This document shows positions 1 to 5,464 of a DNA stretch of 5,612 nucleotides, in pieces. The position numbers and the translations under genes are program-made. The stretch is taken from NCBI GenBank assembly GCA_947463395.1, contig CANHRV010000062.1:1-5612 (forward strand), read 5' to 3'. Positions within the stretch are counted from its first letter, which is position 1, and each line of letters starts with the position of its first letter. This DNA is from Opitutia bacterium. GTDB taxonomy: Bacteria > Verrucomicrobiota > Verrucomicrobiia > Opitutales > UBA953. The notes below the pieces were generated by a model. The model was not told the DNA's origin. It saw only the letters and a program-made list of their open reading frames with translations, and made no database searches.

Positions 1-68
1 CGGCTTCATTTATGTCGAAGACTGAGTGTTCCTAATAGCGGAGCAATCCGTAAGGTTGAAATCCAAGC
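1..68. other. Window edge, no identifiable gene
   Basis: This stretch lies beyond the stop of the McsA-like gene. On the plus strand one frame reads GFIYVED and stops at 23-25, so it could be the tail of a convergent gene. On the minus strand an ATG at 9-7 (reading MKP) could open a downstream gene; in many bacteria mcsB, the protein-arginine kinase, follows mcsA. Neither reading is long enough to identify. A small hairpin with a GCAA loop (CGGA at 39-42, TCCG at 47-50) has no T-tract and is not a convincing terminator. Confidence 0.25.
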
Positions 69-548
69 CTACTTCTTCGATTCTAAATCGCTGATTTGAT
101 CGCGAAGGGCTGCCGCCGATTCAAAGTCTTCCTCTCGAATCGCTTCTTCGAGTAAAGTTTTGGCTTTAGCGAGACGCTCCAAGCGGTCCTTTTCGTGAAG
201 AGAGGGGTGTCGTCCAGTGTGACTTTGGCCGGGCTGTATCAGGGCAATGGTTTCGGCTAGGGGTTTGGCATGGATTTGATAGCAAACAGGGCAACCAATT
301 CGGTGGGTGCGCTCAAAATCTTCCCAGCGAAAACCACAAGCGGGGCAACGTTCTCGGATAACGGGGGTAGGGACGGTGAGGTTAATATTCAGGATTTCTG
401 AGGGTAAGAAGCCTGTTTTTCCTGCATTTTCCAAGACGGGACATTGGTTGCAGCAACCGAAAGTCTGTGCCTTACCTTCAGCAACCAGTGTAAAGAATAC
501 CGTGCAGTTATGGGTGCATTGATGGCATTGAGGGGGACGTGAAAACAT
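69..548 (-). CDS. mcsA: McsA-like zinc-finger protein with UVR motif
   Basis: A 159-residue cytoplasmic protein with the McsA layout. Two treble-clef-like zinc-binding blocks are visible: C8-x2-C11 paired with C33-x2-C36, and C68-x2-C71 paired with C86-x2-C89. A conserved H-T-G-R-H-P stretch (110-115) follows, then a UVR (UvrB/UvrC-type) helical pair at about 124-158 containing EEDFESAAALRDQI. In Firmicutes McsA activates the arginine kinase McsB and helps feed proteins to ClpC; that role here is inferred from family likeness. B. subtilis McsA is slightly longer. I chose ATG 548 over the adjacent in-frame TTG at 551; no later start is possible without losing the first zinc block. No Shine-Dalgarno is seen, while a promoter-like element sits directly upstream. 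It is transcribed divergently from the TolQ-like gene. The next gene in its direction is cut off by the window, so an mcsB partner cannot be confirmed. Alternative name: UvrB/UvrC motif-containing protein. Confidence 0.87.
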   Translation of the reverse strand: MFSRPPQCHQCTHNCTVFFTLVAEGKAQTFGCCNQCPVLENAGKTGFLPSEILNINLTVPTPVIRERCPACGFRWEDFERTHRIGCPVCYQIHAKPLAETIALIQPGQSHTGRHPSLHEKDRLERLAKAKTLLEEAIREEDFESAAALRDQISDLESKK

Positions 549-553
549 CAATC

Positions 554-585
554 AGTATACTAAGCACGATTTGGTTAATATTCAA
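554..585 (-). promoter_or_regulatory. Putative promoter of the McsA-like gene
   Basis: On the minus strand TTGAAT (585-580) is followed after exactly 17 bases by TAGTAT (562-557). It overlaps a better -10, TATACT (559-554), at a 20-base spacing. The latter lies in the palindrome AGTATACT (554-561), so a TATACT also faces the TolQ-like gene on the plus strand, but I see no good -35 for that direction. The expected start point falls at or within a few bases of the ATG at 548, which suggests a leaderless or nearly leaderless transcript. This is motif matching by eye only. Confidence 0.4.
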
Positions 586-643
586 GTACACCGAGCGACC
601 TTTTCAGATTGAAGACTGGCTTCGAGTGGATTGCTTAGGGTAC

Positions 644-1486
644 ATGATTTTATCTGTCTTACCGGTTGTTTTGGCTGATGCTGAAAAAGGTATCTTCTGG
701 TATTTTCGCCAAATGGACTCGGCGGGTATGGCGGTTGCCTGTGTTTTGGTGATTTGCTCGTTCATCGGTTGGGGTGCAATGATTCAAAAATGGTCCGACA
801 TCCAAGAACTCCGCCGTCGTAATTTTCAATTCGACCGACGCCTGCGAGACCAGAACTCAGTAATCTCTCTCAATTTCCCTAGTGGCAGCAATCTCGGTCC
901 TTATGAATATTTGGTCGCTGAAGCTGTTTCCGCAGTGCAACGACACAAGGGTCGTTTAACAAGAAAGACGGATGTTCGTCTTTGCATGGGACATGTTGAA
1001 AACGCGATTCAACGCGCCGTCTCACGAACCATGGTGAAGTATGAAAATAAAATGGTTCTGCTTAGTTCTCTGGTTTCGGGCGGTCCGTTCTTGGGCCTTC
1101 TTGGAACAGTTTGGGGAGTAATGATTACCTTTGGTGCTTTAACTGAAAAAGCGAGTATTGCACAACTTGCCCCTGGTGTATCGGGAGCTTTGGTTACGAC
1201 CACTCTAGGACTCTTGGTGGCAATTCCCGCAACTTTCGGTTATAATTATTTGTTAACTCAGGTGAAAATAATGACAACGGAGTTGGAAACCTTTGCGAGT
1301 AGTTTGGCCGACCGAGTGGAATTAGAGCTCGAAGGTGAAGCGCGAGCCAATTTCGAACAACAGCAGCAAATGGAAGCTCTTCGCCGTTCGACACAATCGC
1401 CTAGTTCACCCACCACCAGTTCTGCCGCTCAGGCATCATTTGATTCTCCTCCCGCATCGGTTCCAGGATGGGAGGATGCGCAGTAG
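644..1486 (+). CDS. MotA/TolQ/ExbB proton channel family protein
   Basis: A 280-residue inner-membrane subunit of the TolQ/ExbB family, which forms the proton-conducting core that drives TolA or TonB. It has a short hydrophobic N-terminus (1-12) and transmembrane segments at about 28-48, 138-166 and 178-204. The family hallmark is spread over the last two, with LLGTVWGVMITFGAL and GVSGALVTTTLGLLVAIP. The cytoplasmic loop at about 49-137 is rich in charged residues. Beyond the domain a low-complexity tail (about 227-280) carries a QQQQ run and a Ser/Pro/Thr-rich stretch. Start choice: a GTG at 539 with GAGG at 530-533 is in frame and would add 35 residues, but it would overlap the divergent gene's start. 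ATG 644 gives the N-terminus MILSVLPVVLADAEKGIFWY, which looks family-like; only a weak AGGG precedes it. It is the first gene of a three-gene operon and stops 2 bases before the ExbD-like gene. TolQ and ExbB cannot be told apart from this sequence alone. Confidence 0.9.
   Translation: MILSVLPVVLADAEKGIFWYFRQMDSAGMAVACVLVICSFIGWGAMIQKWSDIQELRRRNFQFDRRLRDQNSVISLNFPSGSNLGPYEYLVAEAVSAVQRHKGRLTRKTDVRLCMGHVENAIQRAVSRTMVKYENKMVLLSSLVSGGPFLGLLGTVWGVMITFGALTEKASIAQLAPGVSGALVTTTLGLLVAIPATFGYNYLLTQVKIMTTELETFASSLADRVELELEGEARANFEQQQQMEALRRSTQSPSSPTTSSAAQASFDSPPASVPGWEDAQ
1470..1475 (+). promoter_or_regulatory. Ribosome binding site deciding the ExbD-like start
   Basis: GGGAGG lies within the end of the upstream gene, 13 bases before ATG 1489. 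The spacing is long, but the alternative in-frame ATG at 1468 lies just upstream of this motif and has no Shine-Dalgarno of its own, so the motif can only serve 1489. Confidence 0.5.
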
Positions 1487-1488
1487 TT

Positions 1489-1914
1489 ATGGCTCGCTCA
1501 TTTGCCAAACCTCATCGGTTGCACGTGATGAACGAGTTGAACGTCACGCCGATGCTCGATCTTTGTTTTTGTTTGTTGATTATCTTCATGATTGCGACGC
1601 CCGTTTTGGAGCAAACGACGAACGTAAATTTACCCAAAGCGGAAAAAGGTTCAGGTAAATCTGCCGACTCCAAACAACAGTATCGCTTTGTCTCGATTGC
1701 CCGTGACGGTTCTTTTGCCATTGGTGGCAAAACGGTTACCAAAGACCAACTGGAATCCGAGTTTGGTCTGATTGCTAAAATGCCTGAAGGCGATCAACCG
1801 GTGGTGCGTATTCGCGGTGACGCTTCGTTGCCCTATCAAAAAATCATCGATGTCATGTCGATAGCTAAAGCAAAGGGTTTAACCAAAGTAGGACTCGATA
1901 CGGAGATTCGCTAA
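1489..1914 (+). CDS. ExbD/TolR family biopolymer transport protein
   Basis: A 141-residue inner-membrane protein, the usual ExbD/TolR length. A short basic cytoplasmic N-terminus (1-13) leads to the family signature NELNVTPMLDLCFCLLIIFM (15-34). D24 is the conserved membrane aspartate that takes part in proton translocation, and the single transmembrane helix spans about 22-41. The periplasmic domain (about 60-141) ends with the usual VVRIRGDASLPYQKIIDVM segment and an alpha/beta finish (GLTKVGLDTE). It is predicted to work with the TolQ/ExbB-like protein just upstream (2-base gap) and the TolA/TonB-like protein downstream, with which it shares one base (TAATG), implying translational coupling. 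An upstream in-frame ATG at 1468 would add seven residues (MGGCAVV) but lacks a binding site, and MARSF fits the family better. TolR versus ExbD is not decidable here. Confidence 0.93.
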   Translation: MARSFAKPHRLHVMNELNVTPMLDLCFCLLIIFMIATPVLEQTTNVNLPKAEKGSGKSADSKQQYRFVSIARDGSFAIGGKTVTKDQLESEFGLIAKMPEGDQPVVRIRGDASLPYQKIIDVMSIAKAKGLTKVGLDTEIR

Positions 1915-2687
1915 TGGCTGGTAATAGCAAAGGTTGGATTGGATCTTTAGCGGTACATTTAGGTATTGTTGCCGCCTTAGTGGGTTTTTCTTGGTACGCT
2001 TCTCATCGATCTGGCCAAGCCTTGGAGGCGGTGGACCCTTTGTTAGTGGATTTGAATGGAATTCCAGGTCGTAAACCAGGAGAGGTCGGTAAGGCCGAAG
2101 GTGTGGCTCAGGGACAGGAAAATGGAGAACGTAAAGTGGTTACCACGGTGAAGATTAAAAAAATCGATTTTTCCGCACAGAATCAAAATTCGCGAGAAGA
2201 GTCCCCGACGAGAGATAATAAAAATTCGAGCAAAAAAAATTCTAAATCAACCAGTGGTAATCGGACGACTCTTAGTGAATTCAATCAATCGCGTTCCAGT
2301 AAAAGTTCAGGCCAAGGAAAAGTGGCTGGTATCAGCGGGGCTTCGGTTAAACTGGGTAGAAATTATGGCAAAGGGGATAACGGCGGTCAGGGTGGAAGTG
2401 CCACCGAGCAGCAAATTTATGCAGGTGAAGTTTTGGCCCGTTTCAAATCTGCTTGGACCAACATTGTCGCTGCTGAAGGTGAAGCAAGTTCAGGCAGTTG
2501 TGGTGTAGTCTTAAAAGTCGATGCCTCTGGTAATGTTACTTTTGCGAGTTGGATAACGAAACCTCGAGATCCCAAAATGGCACAACTCGTCAAAGAAGCC
2601 TGTGCGCAAATCGGTAATTGTGGCCTTCCTCCAGGTCGTCGACAGTTCTATATCGACTTCCCGAATGTCAGCCTCTCCGACGGCTAA
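1914..2687 (+). CDS. TolA/TonB-like periplasm-spanning energy transducer
   Basis: A 257-residue protein with the three-part architecture of TolA/TonB proteins. It has a short cytoplasmic N-terminus and one transmembrane anchor (about 8-28). A long low-complexity linker follows, rich in Lys, Ser, Asn, Gln and Gly (about 85-165), including KNSSKKNSKSTSG and GKGDNGGQGG. A compact C-terminal domain (about 168-253) contains YAGEVLARFKSAW, CGVVLKVDASGNVTFASW and a final FYIDFPNVS strand, resembling TolA/TonB C-terminal domains. Three cysteines (C196, C230, C236) lie in that domain; E. coli TolA domain III also contains a disulfide. The linker is shorter than in E. coli TolA. The start overlaps the ExbD-like stop by one base, with GGAG at 1902-1905, 8 bases upstream. 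Position after a TolQ/TolR pair supports the role, which would be coupling the proton gradient to the outer membrane. The outer-membrane partner is not in the window. Confidence 0.8.
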   Translation: MAGNSKGWIGSLAVHLGIVAALVGFSWYASHRSGQALEAVDPLLVDLNGIPGRKPGEVGKAEGVAQGQENGERKVVTTVKIKKIDFSAQNQNSREESPTRDNKNSSKKNSKSTSGNRTTLSEFNQSRSSKSSGQGKVAGISGASVKLGRNYGKGDNGGQGGSATEQQIYAGEVLARFKSAWTNIVAAEGEASSGSCGVVLKVDASGNVTFASWITKPRDPKMAQLVKEACAQIGNCGLPPGRRQFYIDFPNVSLSDG

Positions 2688-2690
2688 ACT

Positions 2691-3149
2691 TTACCGAACT
2701 TCTAGGACAATTTGGACTTCGACACTGGCACCCAAAGGTAAGCCATTGACGGAGACGGCAGCACGGGCGTGCTTACCAGCTTCACCGAAGACCTGTAGCA
2801 AGAACTCAGAGGCACCGTTTAAAACTTTGGGGCTATCGGAAAATCCATCCACACCATTGACAAAACCATTAACCATCACGACACGGGTAACTCGATCCAA
2901 AGAACCTAGGTTGGCTTTAGCATTAGCGAGTGCGTTCAGTGTGCAGAGCCGAGCGGCTTCAGCCGCTTGTGCCAGATCAATTTCTTTTCCGACCTTACCC
3001 AAAGAAACAATTTTCCCATCGCGGACAGGGAGAGTTCCAGCGAGATAAAGAAGGTTTCCCGTTCGTACCGCAGGAACGTAAGCCCCCGCTGCGGCAGGGG
3101 GCGTGGGTAGCGAAAAGCCGAGTTCTTGAAGACGTGATTCAGGGTTCAT
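2691..3149 (-). CDS. RidA/YjgF/YER057c/UK114 family protein
   Basis: A 152-residue cytoplasmic protein of the Rid family, whose characterised members form trimers and hydrolyse reactive enamine/imine intermediates such as 2-aminoacrylate to ketoacids and ammonia. The conserved fold is seen throughout: AYVPAVRTGNLLYLAGTLPV (23-42), LNALANAKANLGSLDRVTRVV (71-91) and HARAAVSVNGLPLGASVEV (127-145). R129 aligns with the substrate-binding arginine of E. coli RidA and E144 with its conserved glutamate. It is longer than canonical RidA (about 128 residues) because of an extended N-terminus with a Pro/Ala stretch (TPPAAAGA) and an insertion near FSDSPKVLNGASEF (103-116). It therefore looks like the longer 'endoribonuclease L-PSP-like' branch, whose substrate is less certain. 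ATG 3149 starts 3 bases after the HPP gene stop, with no clear Shine-Dalgarno, so translational coupling is likely. It is the last gene of the oppA-like operon. Confidence 0.92.
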   Translation of the reverse strand: MNPESRLQELGFSLPTPPAAAGAYVPAVRTGNLLYLAGTLPVRDGKIVSLGKVGKEIDLAQAAEAARLCTLNALANAKANLGSLDRVTRVVMVNGFVNGVDGFSDSPKVLNGASEFLLQVFGEAGKHARAAVSVNGLPLGASVEVQIVLEVR

Positions 3150-3152
3150 AAA

Positions 3153-3683
3153 TTAATACCAATAAAGTGGCCAATTCTTAGAGCGATGGAGGTTATGTTT
3201 AACCAGTGCAACCAAGATGATAAGAGACGCACCCGCAAGGGTAGGGAATAGAATAAACTCCCAAGTCGGTTTATGCAGAGGGTTTAACTGATAAGCGATG
3301 AAGATAACAAGAGGATTAGATGTGGCTGGCGGATGAACGGTACGCGTCAGTTTCATCGTCGCCATGGTAAGAGCTACCGCTACCGCCGCTGCCCACCAGT
3401 CTGAACTAAGATACATAAAAGCGATTAAACCGATGGCAGACCCGATGCAGTGACCACCAATGACATTACGTGGTTGGGCGAAAGGGGATTCAGGTAAACC
3501 AAAAACAATGAGGGAACTTGCAGCAAAAGAACCCATAATGAGTAGATGATGTATTTTTTCGGTTAGAAAAAATAAACCAGCAATGACTAAGCCCGCTGTG
3601 AGTGAACTCGTAATGATAGATTGAATTGGGTGGGGGTCGGGCAACGGTTGTCCTCGGCCTCTCCATCGATTAAAAAGTTTCAT
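3153..3683 (-). CDS. HPP family integral membrane protein
   Basis: A 176-residue inner-membrane protein of the HPP family, named for the His-Pro-Pro motif seen here at 117-119 in RTVHPPATSNPL. Other family blocks are GSFAASSLIVFGLP (51-64) and FAQPRNVIGGHCIGSAIGL (68-86). Hydrophobic segments lie at about 22-40, 46-63, 74-92, 96-111 and 142-162, giving four or five membrane spans. Some plant and cyanobacterial members have been linked to nitrite transport; most bacterial members, some of which carry extra CBS domains, are uncharacterised. No CBS domain is present here. The gene lies 11 bases after the peptide-binding lipoprotein and 3 bases before the RidA-family gene, so it is almost certainly cotranscribed with both. 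The bases before ATG 3683 are AT-rich without a Shine-Dalgarno. Family assignment is firm; substrate is unknown. Confidence 0.9.
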   Translation of the reverse strand: MKLFNRWRGRGQPLPDPHPIQSIITSSLTAGLVIAGLFFLTEKIHHLLIMGSFAASSLIVFGLPESPFAQPRNVIGGHCIGSAIGLIAFMYLSSDWWAAAVAVALTMATMKLTRTVHPPATSNPLVIFIAYQLNPLHKPTWEFILFPTLAGASLIILVALVKHNLHRSKNWPLYWY

Positions 3684-3694
3684 TTAAAAATTGG

Positions 3695-5341
3695 TTAAGG
3701 ATTTGGAACAAGTCGTACCGCTCGCAGAGGGTGTTCATCGAGTAGATTGGGATACCAGCCTTGCACTTCAGGTCGAATCAGGAATTTATTTTTGTTAAAT
3801 ACGATCGGTATAATGGGGGCTCCTTCACGCAATCGTACCTCAGCTTGCTGAAAGATTTCTTGACGCTCGAGGAGTCGAGTTTCTTTAGCAGCAGCACCAA
3901 TGAGTCGGTCGTATTCGGGGTCACTCCAGTTGGTTTGATTGAGTTCATTACCCGTAATAAACATTTCTAAAAATGTGTTGGGGTCATTGTAGTCTCCCGT
4001 CCACGCCGAACGGGCGAGTTGGTAGTCTCCTTTGTGCAGGGCGCTGAGATAAACTTTCCAGTCGAGATTGCGTAGTTCTACTTGGATGCCAAGTTGCTGT
4101 CGCCACATCTCTTGATAGGCTTGGGCAGCTAATTGTGAACTCTCGGAAGTATTAAAAAGGTATTCTAACTTCGGAAATCCTCGACCATCGGGATACCCCG
4201 CTTCGGCTAAAAGTCGGCGAGCTTCTTTGGTGTCCTGACTCCATTGAGAACGTGCCGTGAATCCTCCTGTTCCTGGAGGAGTGAAATGGTAAGCAGGTAT
4301 CTCTCCTGCTCGCAAAACTCTATCCGCAATTTTTTGTCGATCGATGACCATGCCTAACGCTTGTCGCACACGAGAATCGGAGAGTGCTTTTCTTACGGCC
4401 TCGTTATTTTCTACTGCTGTATTTATACGAATAAAGGAAACTGATAAAAAGGTATCTAGGCGTAGATAAGGAGATTTCTGCTCTTTGAGTTGAACGATTT
4501 TGTAAGGGGGTACTGAGCCCGTGAGATGGAGTTCGCCACCACGGAAAGCTCGCTCCTCAGCAAACATATCCGTAATTGTGCGAAACTCGACGGCTTGCAG
4601 GGCAACTTGATTCGCATTCCAGTAATACGGATTCTTTTTAATCACGATTTGGCGGGCCACTTCCCAAGCCTTTAACTGAAAAGCCCCGTTTCCGACGAGC
4701 GAGCCAGGTCGTGTCCAAGGTGTATTCATTGTGTCCATTTTTCCGAACTTTAAAATCGTTGCGGGATGAACGGGTAGCCAACTGGTGTGACAGATGAGTT
4801 GAAGGAAATAGGGGATAGGGTTTTCGAGTTCTATGACCAAGGTGTGCGAATCGGGTGCTTTGAGGCCTACGAGAGAAAAATCCTTAATTTTCCCAGTGTT
4901 AAAATCCTTGGCGCCTCGAACTCCATGGAGCATCGAGGCGTATTCGGCTCCAAAACTGGGAGTGAGCATGCGTTCGTAACTGAAAAGAAAGTCGGTTGAA
5001 AGAACGGGGTCGCCATTTGACCAGCGAGCGTTGGGTCGAAGTTTAAAAGTCCAGGTTTTACCATCGACGGAGTTAGACCAGCTCTCAGCAACTCCGGGCA
5101 TAGCCTCCAGAGTTTCAGGATTATAAATGGCTAAGCCCTCGAAAAGGGCCGATACAATTCGTGCTTCCAGCAAGCCAGTGATTTGCTGCGGATCCAAACT
5201 GGAGGGCTCCGCCGAATTATTAATGACCAGAATACCTTCACGGGCTTTACGAGTGGCGGTGTCTTCCTGTGGACCACAGCCAGCCAAGCAGACAATGAGA
5301 CCCATCAAGCAAAGTGATAAAAGTAGCCGGATTCCTTGCAT
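3695..5341 (-). CDS. OppA/DppA-type peptide ABC transporter substrate-binding lipoprotein
   Basis: A 548-residue solute-binding protein of family 5 (SBP_bac_5), close to the size of E. coli OppA. The N-terminus is a lipoprotein signal: a hydrophobic core (4-18) followed by the lipobox L19-A-G-C22, so C22 is the predicted lipidated residue. The mature part opens with EPSSLDPQQITGLLEARIV, a typical family start. The family-5 signature region follows at about 85-107 (AESWSNSVDGKTWTFKLR). Further family blocks include YYWNANQVALQAVEFRTI, VRQALGMVIDRQKIADRVL and ARSAWTGDYNDPNTFLEMF. It should capture oligopeptides outside the inner membrane and deliver them to an ABC permease, but no permease or ATPase gene is adjacent. 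It heads an operon with the HPP and RidA-family genes. The ATG at 5341 is preceded by only a weak AGG. A promoter-like element ends 6 bases upstream. OppA rather than DppA or MppA is favoured by overall likeness, not proven. Confidence 0.93.
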   Translation of the reverse strand: MQGIRLLLSLCLMGLIVCLAGCGPQEDTATRKAREGILVINNSAEPSSLDPQQITGLLEARIVSALFEGLAIYNPETLEAMPGVAESWSNSVDGKTWTFKLRPNARWSNGDPVLSTDFLFSYERMLTPSFGAEYASMLHGVRGAKDFNTGKIKDFSLVGLKAPDSHTLVIELENPIPYFLQLICHTSWLPVHPATILKFGKMDTMNTPWTRPGSLVGNGAFQLKAWEVARQIVIKKNPYYWNANQVALQAVEFRTITDMFAEERAFRGGELHLTGSVPPYKIVQLKEQKSPYLRLDTFLSVSFIRINTAVENNEAVRKALSDSRVRQALGMVIDRQKIADRVLRAGEIPAYHFTPPGTGGFTARSQWSQDTKEARRLLAEAGYPDGRGFPKLEYLFNTSESSQLAAQAYQEMWRQQLGIQVELRNLDWKVYLSALHKGDYQLARSAWTGDYNDPNTFLEMFITGNELNQTNWSDPEYDRLIGAAAKETRLLERQEIFQQAEVRLREGAPIIPIVFNKNKFLIRPEVQGWYPNLLDEHPLRAVRLVPNP

Positions 5342-5347
5342 GAATAG

Positions 5348-5376
5348 CCTATAGCCCTTGTTAGGCGAGAGGGCAA
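5348..5376 (-). promoter_or_regulatory. Putative promoter of the oppA-like operon
   Basis: On the minus strand TTGCCC (5376-5371) and TATAGG (5353-5348) are separated by exactly 17 bases. Each matches the sigma-70 consensus at four of six positions. The element lies between the glnB-family terminator and the oppA-like ATG. The expected transcription start would coincide with the ATG at 5341, suggesting little or no leader. Assigned by eye, so tentative. Confidence 0.4.
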
Positions 5377-5406
5377 GGCAAGCCGTTGATCTGGGATTTA
5401 AGCGTT

Positions 5407-5440
5407 AAAAACAAAAAGGGCGACCGGTTGGGTCGCCCTT
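5407..5440 (-). terminator. Intrinsic terminator of the glnB-family gene
   Basis: Read on the minus strand, a perfect 10-bp stem AAGGGCGACC / GGTCGCCCTT (5440-5431 and 5425-5416) closes a 5-base loop and is followed directly by TTTGTTTTT (5415-5407). It begins 24 bases after the P-II stop codon. The plus-strand side has no T-tract, so it acts in one direction only and isolates glnB from the oppA-like operon. Confidence 0.93.
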
Positions 5441-5464
5441 AGTGTTCAACCTAGGGTTGTAAGA

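Noticed and set aside
39..50. Hairpin CGGA-GCAA-TCCG as a terminator for the McsA-like gene
   Set aside because: The stem is only 4 bp and no T-run follows on either strand.
539..643. N-terminal extension of the TolQ-like gene from GTG 539
   Set aside because: It overlaps the start of the divergent McsA-like gene, leaves no room for either promoter, and its residues do not look like the family N-terminus. It is kept as an alternative in the findings.
1468..1488. Upstream ATG for the ExbD-like gene
   Set aside because: The only good ribosome site (1470-1475) lies downstream of this ATG, and the added residues MGGCAVV are not family-like.
1335..1658. Open frame of 107 codons across the TolQ-like/ExbD-like junction
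   Set aside because: It lies in another frame over two well-supported genes and shows no recognisable domain or composition of its own.
2602..3048. Plus-strand open frame of 148 codons opposite the RidA-family gene
   Set aside because: It is the antisense shadow of a clearly conserved protein, and its translation is Thr/Ser/Pro/Ala-rich without any motif.
3060..3102. Two adjacent inverted repeats (CGTTC/GAACG and GCCCCC/GGGGGC)
   Set aside because: They lie inside the RidA-family coding region, where the GC-rich one encodes the Ala/Pro stretch. Neither is followed by a T-tract, so they are better explained by codon content than by termination or regulation.
5447..5459. Imperfect palindrome around CCTAGGG downstream of the glnB-family stop
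   Set aside because: The arms are only four bases (AACC/GGTT) around a 3-4 base centre; the real terminator is the 10-bp stem beside it.
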